Source: Actinoallomurus soli (GTDB lineage: Bacteria; Actinomycetota; Actinomycetes; Streptosporangiales; Streptosporangiaceae). From it: DNA of 64,000 nucleotides. Both the position numbers and the translations under genes were made by a program. Where the stretch lies: positions 372,001-436,000 of the forward strand of contig NZ_JAMXMV010000006.1 in the NCBI RefSeq assembly GCF_024055715.1, read 5' to 3'. Below, in pieces: positions 17,289 to 25,599 of the stretch (the first letter of the stretch is position 1; every line of letters begins with the position of its first letter). The notes under the pieces were generated by a model that was given only the letters and a program-made list of their open reading frames with translations, had not been told where the DNA came from and ran no database searches.

Positions 17289-17963
17289 TCACCCGCAGGC
17301 GTAGTCGAAGGCGCCGGAGGCCCGCAGGCCCGGCCCGCCCGGCTGGACGATCTCCAGCGTCGCGACCGCGTGGAGGGTCCCCTCGCCCTTCACGGTCCAG
17401 CGCAGCGGAACCCGGACCGAGCGCTGCCCCTTGCGCACGCTCTCGGTCAGGACCCCGGAGACCTGACCGTCGCTGCGCCGCCAGCGGTACCTGACGTCGC
17501 CGTAGCCGCCGTTGGTCCGGATCGTCCCGACGAGCCGTACGGTCGTGTCGCAGGACTGCATCGTGGTCGGCGCGCTGACGTCCACGCCGGTCACGGCGAC
17601 CCCGGTGCCCCCGCGCAGCAGCCACCACACGATCAGGCCGGCGAGCGCGGCGACGCCCAGGGTCAGCAGCCCGCCGGCGATCCGGCGCCCGAGCCGCCGG
17701 CGCCGGCCGCCCCCGCTCCACTTCTTCGCCACCTCCGCCGGAACACCGGGCCCGAACCGCAGGCTGGAACCGTCGCCGGACGGCAGGGTGCGGTCGTCCC
17801 CGGATCGCTCGGGCTCGTCGTACGGCAGGATCCCGTCGGTTCGATCGGCCGGCCGCAGCGTCTCGTCGAGGTCGCGCGCCGTCTCGTCCAGGTCGCGCCG
17901 GGTCTCGTGAAGGTCGCGTCCGGTCGCGTGGGAGTCGCGCCGCGTCTCGTCCATCGCCCTCAC
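17289..17963 (-). CDS. Membrane protein with heptad-repeat N-terminus, coupled to a Ser/Thr kinase
   Basis: 224 residues from a GTG at 17963 that overlaps the kinase stop (GTGA); an ATG at 17954 is an alternative. The cytoplasmic N-terminus has consecutive seven-residue units (DLHETRR, DLDETAR, DLDETLR) likely to form a short coiled coil. One membrane segment (LLTLGVAALAGLIVWWLL) follows, then an extracellular beta-rich domain with two cysteines (SCDT, YACG). It resembles the extracellular tail of the kinase encoded just upstream, so it may be a kinase partner or substrate. Function unknown. Confidence 0.78.
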   Translation of the reverse strand: MRAMDETRRDSHATGRDLHETRRDLDETARDLDETLRPADRTDGILPYDEPERSGDDRTLPSGDGSSLRFGPGVPAEVAKKWSGGGRRRRLGRRIAGGLLTLGVAALAGLIVWWLLRGGTGVAVTGVDVSAPTTMQSCDTTVRLVGTIRTNGGYGDVRYRWRRSDGQVSGVLTESVRKGQRSVRVPLRWTVKGEGTLHAVATLEIVQPGGPGLRASGAFDYACG

Positions 17964-19549
17964 TCGATTCCGCAGCCGAAGGAGGCGGAGCCGGAGTCGG
18001 AGTGACCGTCCGCCGAGGCGGTGACGGTCACCGACGTGCCGGGACAGCTGTCGTAGTCGTACGTGGACGTCAGCGCGTGCGTGCCGGGACCGCTCACGGA
18101 CTCCGTGGTGGGGTGGTCACCGGCGCGGTCCGCGGCGAAGGTCACGGCGACGCTCACGGTGCCGGGTCCGCTGACGGTGACGCTGATGCGGGCGGTCACC
18201 GAATACCCCGCGGCGGCGCGGGCGGCGGAGCCCGTGGAGACGCCCTCGACCTTGATCCCCGTGACCACTGTGGGGGCCGGCTTGGTGTGCGTGGGGGTGG
18301 GCGTGGGCGTCGGGACGACGACCACGGGGCTGGTCGGGCCCTCGGCCGGGGGCGCGGTCGGCGCGCCGGGACCCCCGGGGGCGGACGGCGACGTCGTCCC
18401 GGGCGCAGGCGCCGACCCGGCCGGCGTGGGGCTGTCCGACGGCGACGGGCTCGGCGACGGCGAGACGATGTCGCTCGGGGAGGGGTTCGGCTCGGCCACC
18501 ACGGACGGCGTCGAGGTCGCGGTGGCGCCTCCGCCGAGGCGGTGGTGGGAGTCGGCCAGGACGTACGCCCCGCCGCCGCCCGCCAGGAGCGCGCCCGCCG
18601 CCATCCCGGCCACGACCAGGAGCCTGCTCTTGCCCAGGCGCGTCAGCGCCAGCGCGGTGCCGCCGGCGGCGATCGGCCGGGCGAGCGGGAAGAGGTAGGC
18701 CAGCAGCGCGGCGAGGGCGGCGAGACGGACCCGGCCGCGCTCCTCCCAGCCCGGGCCGTACTCGGCGAGCGCCGTGTCCTCCAGTTCGGCGAGGAACGCC
18801 TCGGCCGACGCCGGCCGGCCGGCGGCGTCCTTGGCGAGGCCGCGCGCGACCAGGCCGCGCAGTCCCGTGGGAACCCGGTCGACCGGGATCGGGTCGAGCC
18901 GGTGGGCGGCGGCCAGCGCCCACAGCCCCTCGACGGGGTACGGGCGTTCGCCGGTGAGGCATTCGTAGAACACGGCGGTGGCGGCGTACACGTCGGTGGC
19001 CGGTCCGACGGCGCCGGTCGTCCACTGTTCGGGCGCCATGTAGGCGGGCGTGCCGGAGGCGGTGGCGTGTTCGTCCGCGCGGACCGCGATGCCGAAGTCG
19101 GCGAGCTTGCTCTCGCCGTCGTCGCGGATCAGGACGTTGGCGGGCTTGTAGTCGCGGTGGACGACCCCGGCGGCGTGCGCGGCCGCCAGGCCGCGCAGCG
19201 AGCCCTTCAGGACGACCAGCGCGGCCTCCGGGCCGGTGGGTCCCTGCGTCTTGAGGACGTCCTTGAGCGTGACGCCGTCGACGAGCTCCATGACGAAGGC
19301 GGCGGCCGTCGGCGTCTCGTAGTACTCGTACAGGCCGACGATGTGGGGATCGGTCAGCTCGGCCAGCAGACGCGCCTCCGCCCGGAACCCGTCGAGGAAG
19401 CCGGCGTCCGACCTGAGCTCATCGGAGAGGTACTTGATGGCGGCGGGGGTGCCGGTCGCCTCGTGGACGGCCAGGACGACCGTGCCCGAGGCGCCCTGGC
19501 CGAGAAGGCGGATCTGCCGGTATCCGGGAACCGGCCGGTTTCCGTCCAT
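17960..19549 (-). CDS. Receptor-type serine/threonine protein kinase
   Basis: 529 residues. Kinase domain 1-270: GQGASGTVVLA, catalytic-site Lys in AAIKYL, HRDYKPANV, DFGIA and APEQW, all intact. A single membrane segment (LLVVAGMAAGALLAGGGGAYVL) is followed by a Pro/Ser/Thr-rich stalk and a small extracellular beta domain with two cysteines near the C-terminus. It should sense an external cue and phosphorylate cytoplasmic targets. The ATG at 19549 with AAGGAA is preferred over the longer frame. It is translationally coupled to the membrane protein gene downstream. Confidence 0.92.
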   Translation of the reverse strand: MDGNRPVPGYRQIRLLGQGASGTVVLAVHEATGTPAAIKYLSDELRSDAGFLDGFRAEARLLAELTDPHIVGLYEYYETPTAAAFVMELVDGVTLKDVLKTQGPTGPEAALVVLKGSLRGLAAAHAAGVVHRDYKPANVLIRDDGESKLADFGIAVRADEHATASGTPAYMAPEQWTTGAVGPATDVYAATAVFYECLTGERPYPVEGLWALAAAHRLDPIPVDRVPTGLRGLVARGLAKDAAGRPASAEAFLAELEDTALAEYGPGWEERGRVRLAALAALLAYLFPLARPIAAGGTALALTRLGKSRLLVVAGMAAGALLAGGGGAYVLADSHHRLGGGATATSTPSVVAEPNPSPSDIVSPSPSPSPSDSPTPAGSAPAPGTTSPSAPGGPGAPTAPPAEGPTSPVVVVPTPTPTPTHTKPAPTVVTGIKVEGVSTGSAARAAAGYSVTARISVTVSGPGTVSVAVTFAADRAGDHPTTESVSGPGTHALTSTYDYDSCPGTSVTVTASADGHSDSGSASFGCGIE

Positions 19550-19977
19550 GGCGTTCCTTGTTTCGAACGACGGAGAGCGTCGGGATCCCGACACTACGTA
19601 TGCGACGTTCGCGGCGGTCGCCGAGTTGAGGACACGCGCTGAAGTGGCCGAATACGGCCATGACCATTATGTTGACCAACGGTCCGATAGGACCGCCGCA
19701 TTTCCGGATACGGACTTAGGGCGAATTCTGCCCGGAATGTCGTGCTCGCGCCTGCCGTGGCCCGCCCGGCACTTCCGGGCGGCCCACGGCGCGGCCGATC
19801 CGCCAACGGGCCGGCCGCCGGATCCGCCAGGGATGCGGCGGCCGGATCAGCCGGCGGACCGGCCGGCGGATCAACCGGCGGACCGGCCGGCGGATCAACC
19901 GGCGGACCGGCCGAGGACGCGGCTGACGGACCGGCTGACCGGTCCGCTGAGGGATCCGACGGCGGATCGCCGCGGGA
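19550..19977. other. Intergenic region with short tandem repeats
   Basis: It lies between the kinase start and the stop of the GGDEF-like regulator gene, both on the minus strand. It begins with AT-richer sequence near 19620-19735 suitable for the kinase promoter, and continues into GC-rich repeats (19790-19960). All frames stay open through the repeats, but no frame gives a plausible protein. Confidence 0.6.
19843..19914. repeat. Three tandem 24-bp repeats
   Basis: Copies at 19843-19866, 19867-19890 and 19891-19914 differ at two positions. Each unit consists of two related 12-base halves, CGGATCAACCGG and CGGACCGGCCGG, the latter rich in self-complementary sequence. They lie just past the end of the GGDEF-like regulator gene. 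Confidence 0.85.
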
Positions 19978-21327
19978 TCAGCCGGCCTTCGGCCCGAGCT
20001 TCTCGACGATCAGGCGGTAGAGCTGACGGGGACGGCCCGGCTGCGGGGTCCGGTTGGGCGGCAGCGGCCAGGCGAGGCCCTCCTCCACCAGCGTCCGCAG
20101 CAGCCGCCGGGCCGTGCGCGGGGTGACGCCGAGCATCTTCCCGGCGTTCTCCGCGTCCACGATGAGCGGCTGCCGGCCGTCGGGCCCCTCTTCTCCCGGC
20201 TGGTCGCCCAGCTTGTCGGCCAGGCGGGCGAGGATCTCCAGGCCCTTCGGCTTGGCGGGCGCCGGAGCGCGCGGCGGGGTCCGCGGGGCGGGCACGAGCG
20301 CCCGGCCGTCCCGGTCGAGCGCGAAGCCCTGTGCCCGCTGCGACGTCTGCGAGCGGGCCAGCGCCGCCCGCGCGTGCGTCTCGGCCTCCTGGGCGGTGCG
20401 GCCCATGCCGATGCCGACCTCGACGGCCAGCCCCAGCTCCTCCCGCACCCGCTCGACGAAGGGCGGGGTGCGGAACCCCTCGGTCGCCGCCGTGATCGAG
20501 CCGCGCGTCGCGGTGACCAGGTAGCTGTGGTCGTCGAGCGGCCAGACGGCGGCGCTCATCCGGTGCGCCTCCTGCAGGAGGAGGCGCTGCAGCGACAGCT
20601 TCAGCTCCTCGCGCCAGTAGCGCGGCGTGACGCGCCGCGGCGTCTCGCGCAGCGTCGGAACGTCCACGACCACCACCACGAGCTGGGACTCCTCCAGCCG
20701 GTGGTGAGCGCCGAGCAGGGCCGAGGTCTGCAGCGCGGACCGGATCGCCGCGCCCGTCGGCCGGATGCGGAGCGTCGGCACGCCGGCCAGTTCGAGCCGC
20801 TCGGCCGTGGCGTGGACGCAAGTGAGCGCGACACTTGTTGCGCCGCGGCGCCACAAACGCTCGTGAAAGGCCGCCAGAGTCCCCGGTCCGGCCGCCTCCT
20901 CCCGCAAGTGCACGTGCTCGGTGCTGAGGTTGATCTCGCCGTACGCCTCTTCGACCTCCGCGCGGCTCAGCACGTCGATGCTGACGCGCGAGGGTTCGTG
21001 CTGCTCGTCGAGCGCGGCGCGCAGGAGCGCGCCCTGCAGTGCGGCGCCGTTGAGGGGAACGAAGGTCGCCGGCATCGTGAGGACGCCCGCCTTACGGGCG
21101 AACTCGTAGGGGACGGGGCTGGCGAACAGGCAGACGTCCACCCCCGACCCGAGCCGTACGACCTTGTCCGCCGCCTCCTGCTCGTCGCGGTACGCGGCCG
21201 CGACGAGGCGGCTCGGCACCGGAGTGGGGCCGTGGCCCATGAGCATGACCCGCTCGACCAGATCGTGGGGTCCGACGACGCCGATGGTCAGATCGGGGGT
21301 CACCGATCCGCCTCGAGGACCGCTCAT
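19978..21327 (-). CDS. Transcription regulator with GGDEF-like domain and C-terminal HTH
   Basis: 449 residues. Residues 1-180 form an alpha/beta domain (LTIGVVGPHDLVERV...) like a sensory Rossmann fold. Residues 230-330 look like a divergent GGDEF-type domain without the signature loop (VEVGIGMGRTAQEAETHARAAL), as in PucR/CdaR-type regulators. The C-terminal 60 residues hold a winged helix (LGVTPRTARRLLRTLVEEGLA). It is a probable one-component regulator; ligand and targets are unknown. The ATG start at 21327 follows GGGAGGGG. Confidence 0.75.
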   Translation of the reverse strand: MSGPRGGSVTPDLTIGVVGPHDLVERVMLMGHGPTPVPSRLVAAAYRDEQEAADKVVRLGSGVDVCLFASPVPYEFARKAGVLTMPATFVPLNGAALQGALLRAALDEQHEPSRVSIDVLSRAEVEEAYGEINLSTEHVHLREEAAGPGTLAAFHERLWRRGATSVALTCVHATAERLELAGVPTLRIRPTGAAIRSALQTSALLGAHHRLEESQLVVVVVDVPTLRETPRRVTPRYWREELKLSLQRLLLQEAHRMSAAVWPLDDHSYLVTATRGSITAATEGFRTPPFVERVREELGLAVEVGIGMGRTAQEAETHARAALARSQTSQRAQGFALDRDGRALVPAPRTPPRAPAPAKPKGLEILARLADKLGDQPGEEGPDGRQPLIVDAENAGKMLGVTPRTARRLLRTLVEEGLAWPLPPNRTPQPGRPRQLYRLIVEKLGPKAG

Positions 21328-21663
21328 GTCCGCCCCTCCCGGCGCCGCGGCGCCTCCGGGTGACTTTCGGGCGGCCCCACCCGCCGAAGGTCCTCGTCCG
21401 CGGCCGTCGGAACACGGCCCTCACCCAACGCATGACTCATCGCACTGACGCCCCTCATCTGGTCGTCCGCCCCAGCTCCGTGAACTAACACCTCATTGGG
21501 CAGATCGCCGGAGGCCCGTGGTATGTGACGGGTCTTAGCGAAATCGGTTAAGAGTGCGTCGAAAAACCACTAGTAGAGGGCGTCCGGTGAGGAGAATATT
21601 ACTAACCGGTTAGGTCAGCGACGGTCGGGAATGCTGTGATCATTTTGGTCCGTTACGGCCTGA
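21328..21663. other. Regulatory gap upstream of the GGDEF-like regulator
   Basis: No gene is seen. An AT-rich stretch around 21530-21615 contains a TCGGTTAA half-site near 21543 and a perfect palindrome at 21602-21613. Both could serve a promoter and operator, most probably of the regulator gene on the minus strand. Confidence 0.4.
21602..21613. promoter_or_regulatory. Perfect 12-bp palindrome CTAACCGGTTAG
   Basis: A self-complementary site in an AT-rich patch, with a related half (CGGTTAA) 55 bases away. It shares the TAACCGGTTA core type with the operator upstream of the two-component system at 33.9 kb. Candidate regulator site. Confidence 0.4.
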
Positions 21664-21712
21664 GCCCCGCCACGTTCCCCGGGCCGGAGCAGCGCGGGGA
21701 ACCTGACGGGGC
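21664..21712 (-). terminator. Terminator hairpin after the MurA-like gene
   Basis: GTTCCCCG (21674-21681) pairs with CGGGGAAC (21695-21702), and an outer GCCCCG/CGGGGC pair extends the stem with a small internal loop. It begins 16 bases beyond the gene stop. Confidence 0.65.
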
Positions 21713-21727
21713 GTCCTCGTCGTGAGG

Positions 21728-23017
21728 TCAGGCCAGGCGCTCGATGTCCGCGCCCAGGGCGTTCAGCCGCTCGGCGACGTGCGAGTGGCCGCGGTCCAGG
21801 TAGTAGCCGTTCGTGATCGTGGTCTCGCCCTCGGCCACGAGGCCCGCCAGCACCAGCGCGCTCCCCGTGCGCAGGTCGTGGGCGACGACCTCGGCCCCGC
21901 GCAGCGGCGTCGCGCCGTTGACCTTGGCCCGGTTGCCGTTCACCTCGATGTCGGCGCCCATCCGCACCAGCTCGTCGGCCAGCTTGAACCGGCCGTCGAA
22001 GATGCGCTCGTAGATGTAGCTCGGCCCGTCGGCGAGGCAGGACAGCGCCATGATCGGCGACTGGAGGTCGGTGGCGAAGCCGGGGTACTCGTCGGTGATC
22101 ACGTTGATCGGCCGCAGCGGCCGGTCGCGGCGGACCCGGAGCACGGCGCCCTCCTGAGAGAACTCCACGCCCATCTGCTCCAGCTTGTCGGCGGCGACGC
22201 CGAGGTGCTCGAGCGAGGCGCCGACCAGGCTGATCTCGCCGCCCGTGGCGGCGGCCGCCATCACCAGCACGCCGGCGTCGATGCGGTCGGGCATCACGGT
22301 GTGCTGGACCGCGGTGAGACGGTCGACGCCCTCGACGGTGATGAAGCCGGTGCCGCCGCCGGTGATGCGCGCGCCCATGCGCTGCAGGAGCTGGATGACG
22401 TCCAGGACCTCGGGCTCCAGGGCGCAGTTCTTGATCAGCGTGGTGCCCTCGGCCAGCGAGGCGGCCATCAGGAGGTTCTCGGTGCCGGTGTGCGAGGGCG
22501 TGTCGAGGTAGAGGGTGCCGCCCTGCAGCTGACTGACCTTGACATGGATGCTGCCACGGCCGTCGTCGCTCACCTGCTCGGTGACGGTCGCGCCCATGCG
22601 CTTGAAACCGTTGTAGTGGAAGTCCAGGTTGCGGCTGCCGAGGTTGCATCCGCCGACGCCCTCGATCACCGCCTCACCGAGCCGGTGCAGCAACGCCGGG
22701 ACGAACAGGAACGAGCCACGGAACCGCGAAGCGATCTCTTCGGGCAGGACCGGGCTCGTCAGCTGCGACGCGTCGATCACCAGGGTGCGCTCGGCCTCGT
22801 GCAGCTCGGCCTTCGCGCCGATCGCCTGCGCCAGCTCGACCGCGCGTCTCACGTCCTCGATGATCGGTACGTTGCGCAGGACCGTACGTCCCTCGGCCGC
22901 CATCAGGGAGGCGCCGATCATCGGCAGGACGGCGTTCTTGGCGCCCTGGACGAACACGGTGCCGTTCAACTCGGCGCCGCCCCGCACGCGGTAACGGACC
23001 TCGTGGCCCAAGCTCAT
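21728..23017 (-). CDS. murA: UDP-N-acetylglucosamine 1-carboxyvinyltransferase (MurA-like)
   Basis: 429 residues of the EPSP-synthase fold. It transfers enolpyruvate from PEP to UDP-GlcNAc, the first committed step of peptidoglycan synthesis, in the cytoplasm. K27-N28 of the KNAVLP motif, the catalytic-loop cysteine C124 (GGCNLGSRNLD), the loop Arg and the TDLQSP acidic site are present. The strand before the loop reads RGSFLFVPALLHRLGEA, unlike the usual RAS-x-LGPLL-R-G, so the enzyme is a divergent MurA and could be a second copy or act on another UDP-sugar. Monocistronic, with a terminator hairpin downstream. Confidence 0.82.
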   Translation of the reverse strand: MSLGHEVRYRVRGGAELNGTVFVQGAKNAVLPMIGASLMAAEGRTVLRNVPIIEDVRRAVELAQAIGAKAELHEAERTLVIDASQLTSPVLPEEIASRFRGSFLFVPALLHRLGEAVIEGVGGCNLGSRNLDFHYNGFKRMGATVTEQVSDDGRGSIHVKVSQLQGGTLYLDTPSHTGTENLLMAASLAEGTTLIKNCALEPEVLDVIQLLQRMGARITGGGTGFITVEGVDRLTAVQHTVMPDRIDAGVLVMAAAATGGEISLVGASLEHLGVAADKLEQMGVEFSQEGAVLRVRRDRPLRPINVITDEYPGFATDLQSPIMALSCLADGPSYIYERIFDGRFKLADELVRMGADIEVNGNRAKVNGATPLRGAEVVAHDLRTGSALVLAGLVAEGETTITNGYYLDRGHSHVAERLNALGADIERLA

Positions 23018-23405
23018 ATCGCCGGTGCTCCTTTGGCTGCGGTGAAGTTAGACTGCCCGCTCGGTCAGGTCGGCGGGTCACGAGTGCCGCGCGTGTGACA
23101 CGGGCGGCCCCAGTATTCCATCGGGCGCTCCGCGGCATGACCGAAACTTCCGGTCTGGCGTGGTTGCGCCGATTGGTTAGATGCGGCGGGCCGCAGGTTT
23201 GTTCGGGGTCTCGCGGACCTCAGCGACCGGGCTTGCCGATGCGTTCAGCGTTTCACTTGTACGAACCTGAGCCCCGAGCATACCCACGGGTTCGCGTGGT
23301 ACCCGCCGCCCGGTGCGCCGGATGGGCGGGAGTGATGCGGGTGTGACGCTCGGTGAAGTCGCCCGAGGGCACGTCCGTTATCGGGTGGATCGCGGGGCCG
23401 CCGGC
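23018..23405. other. Intergenic region upstream of the MurA-like gene
   Basis: 388 bases between the MurA-like start and the MOSC stop, both minus-strand. I see no gene and no strong hairpin. A moderately AT-rich stretch around 23150-23280 may hold the MurA promoter. Confidence 0.4.
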
Positions 23406-24209
23406 TCAGCCGAGCCGGGTGACCTCGACCGCGTCGCCGACGCTGATGGTGCCGAGCGCGCGGGGGACGGCGTTCTGACCGAAGATGACGCCGCGGTCGC
23501 CGTCGGGGAAGACGAGGGTCCGGTAGGTCGCCAGGGTGCGCAGCGGCTCGCGGCCCTTGACGGCGGTCTCCTGGTCGGTGGTCGTGATCACGCAGCGGGC
23601 GCAGGGCTTGACCAGCTCCAGCTCGACGCCGCCGATCCGCAGGGTGCGCACGGTGTCCTCGCCCCACGCGCCGAGACCTTCGAGCACGATGTTGGGCCGG
23701 AAGCGGTTCATCGGCAGCGGCTCGTCGAGGCGGGAGTTCAGCTCCTCCAGGGACTCCACCGAGACGACGAGCAGGGGGAACTCGTCGGCGAACTTCACCG
23801 TGCCGCCGACCTTGGTCGGACGCCGGCCGGTGAACCGGACGAGGCGGCACTCGCGGCCGAGCGCGGCGGTGAACCAGCCGGCGGCCTCGTCACCCTGGTC
23901 GACGCCCTGGCACGGATTGCCGTGCACCGTGACGTCGAGCACCGGCCCGTCGCCCGACGCCGAGTGGACGAGCGGCCCGTCCGGCCCGGTCCCGGCGAAC
24001 TCCACGGTCAGCTTCACGCCGTCGTACGACGGGCGCAGCAGCGCCATCCGCGGGACCTCCCGCTGCGACAGGTGCCGCCCGTCCGGGCGGACCAGCATGA
24101 ACGCCCGGTCGTTCCGGAACCCCTCCGGAAGCACCTCGGCGCCGGTCAGCGGCGTGCCGCCGGCGCTCTTCACGGGATAGACGTTCAGCTCGCGGACCAC
24201 GACCGTCAT
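23406..24209 (-). CDS. MOSC-domain protein (YcbX/mARC-like)
   Basis: 267 residues: an N-terminal MOSC beta-barrel region (VRELNVYPVKSAGG) and the C-terminal MOSC domain with the cofactor cysteine in KPCARCVITTTDQETA. Relatives bind molybdenum cofactor and reduce N-hydroxylated compounds with electron-transfer partners; no ferredoxin domain is fused here. The ATG at 24209 fits the family and follows GGGAG. It lies 46 bases after purB and probably ends the purD-ltrA-purB operon. Confidence 0.87.
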   Translation of the reverse strand: MTVVVRELNVYPVKSAGGTPLTGAEVLPEGFRNDRAFMLVRPDGRHLSQREVPRMALLRPSYDGVKLTVEFAGTGPDGPLVHSASGDGPVLDVTVHGNPCQGVDQGDEAAGWFTAALGRECRLVRFTGRRPTKVGGTVKFADEFPLLVVSVESLEELNSRLDEPLPMNRFRPNIVLEGLGAWGEDTVRTLRIGGVELELVKPCARCVITTTDQETAVKGREPLRTLATYRTLVFPDGDRGVIFGQNAVPRALGTISVGDAVEVTRLG

Positions 24210-24255
24210 GGCGGGGCTCCCTTCTCTCCCCGCCATGATCGCATCCCGGCCTCCG

Positions 24256-25566
24256 TCAGCTCAGCGCGGCGAGACGCTGGAACACGCCGTCGAGGCGCTC
24301 GACGTACCGCTCCGGCCGGCAGACGGCGTCGAGCCGCGCCTCGTCGAGGGTGAGCCCGGCCGCCGCGGCCTGCGCGCGCAGCGTCTCGCGGAACGGCGTC
24401 CCGGTCTCCCAGGTCTCCATCGCGGCCCGCTGCACCAGGGGGTACGCCTCGTCATCGCGGGACATCCCGGCGTTGACCAGCTCCAGCAGGACCGCGCTGG
24501 TGTAGATCAGGCCGCCGGTCGACTCCAGGTTCGCGCGCATCCGCTCGGCGTCGACGACGAGGCCGGTCACGAGGCGGTGCGTGAGGTTCAGCATGTAGTC
24601 GAGCGCGATGGAGGCGTCGGGCAGCGCGATCCGCTCCGTGGAGGAGTGGGAGATGTCCCGCTCGTGCCACAGCGGGATGCCCTCCAGGACCGGGACCACC
24701 TGCGCGCGGACGATCCGGGCCAGCCCGGCCAGGCGCTCGGAGATGATGGGATTCTTCTTGTGCGGCATCGCGGAGGAGCCCTTCTGGCCCTTCCCGAACG
24801 GCTCCCACAGCTCGCGGACCTCGGTCCGCTGGCCGTGCCGGACCTCCAGCGCGATGGCCTCGCAGACCGTGGCGATGATCGACAGGGCGGAGACCCACTC
24901 GCTGATGCCGTCGCGGATCACCACCTGGGTCGACACGTCGGCCGGGGCCAGCCCGAGCTCAGCGGCGACGTACCGCTCGACCTCCGGGTCGATGTTGGAG
25001 TAGGTGCCGACGGCGCCGGAGATCGCGCAGACGCCGACGGCCGCGCGGGCGCGGCGCAGCCGGTCGCGGGAGCGCGCCATCGCGAACGCGAAGTCGGCGA
25101 CCCGGTGCCCCCAGACGTCGGGCTCGCCGTGGATGCCGTGGGTACGGCCGACGCGCAGCGTGTCGCGGTGGGCCAGGCCGTGGTCGCGCAGCGCCGCGAC
25201 GAGGGCGTCGGCCTTGGCGAGCAGGATGTCGGTCGCCTCGACGAGCTGCACCGCGAGGGCCGTGTCGAGCAGGTCCGAGGACGTCATGCCGAAGTGGACG
25301 TACGCCGCGGCCTCGCGGGGCTCGGTGTTGTCGGCCCACGCGGACAGGAACGCGATCACGTCGTGCTGGGTCGTCGCCTCGATCTCGGCGACCCGCTCAG
25401 GGGTCGGCGGCGGGGCGGCGCGCACCGGCTCCACGACGTCCGACGGGACGGTGCCCGCCTTGGCGTGTGCCTCGAGCACCAGGGTCTCGACCCGGCACCA
25501 CAGCTCGTACTTGTGCGCGTCACTCCAGACGCGGCCCATCTCCGGAAGGGTGTAGCGCTCGATCAC
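24256..25566 (-). CDS. purB: Adenylosuccinate lyase
   Basis: 436 residues of the fumarase/aspartase superfamily. It cleaves SAICAR and adenylosuccinate with release of fumarate, acting twice in purine synthesis. The signature GSSAMPHKKNP, with the catalytic Ser in the mobile loop, is intact, as are the TSSD and GRTHGIHGEP motifs. It belongs to a probable minus-strand operon purD, ltrA-like, purB, MOSC with gaps of 7, 33 and 46 bases. Confidence 0.97.
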   Translation of the reverse strand: MIERYTLPEMGRVWSDAHKYELWCRVETLVLEAHAKAGTVPSDVVEPVRAAPPPTPERVAEIEATTQHDVIAFLSAWADNTEPREAAAYVHFGMTSSDLLDTALAVQLVEATDILLAKADALVAALRDHGLAHRDTLRVGRTHGIHGEPDVWGHRVADFAFAMARSRDRLRRARAAVGVCAISGAVGTYSNIDPEVERYVAAELGLAPADVSTQVVIRDGISEWVSALSIIATVCEAIALEVRHGQRTEVRELWEPFGKGQKGSSAMPHKKNPIISERLAGLARIVRAQVVPVLEGIPLWHERDISHSSTERIALPDASIALDYMLNLTHRLVTGLVVDAERMRANLESTGGLIYTSAVLLELVNAGMSRDDEAYPLVQRAAMETWETGTPFRETLRAQAAAAGLTLDEARLDAVCRPERYVERLDGVFQRLAALS

Positions 25567-25599
25567 CCCTCCAGTGTCCCAGGCGTCAGGACAGGCGGC

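Noticed and set aside
19843-19914. Possible CRISPR array
   Set aside because: The 24-bp units are directly abutting with no spacers and no cas genes are present.
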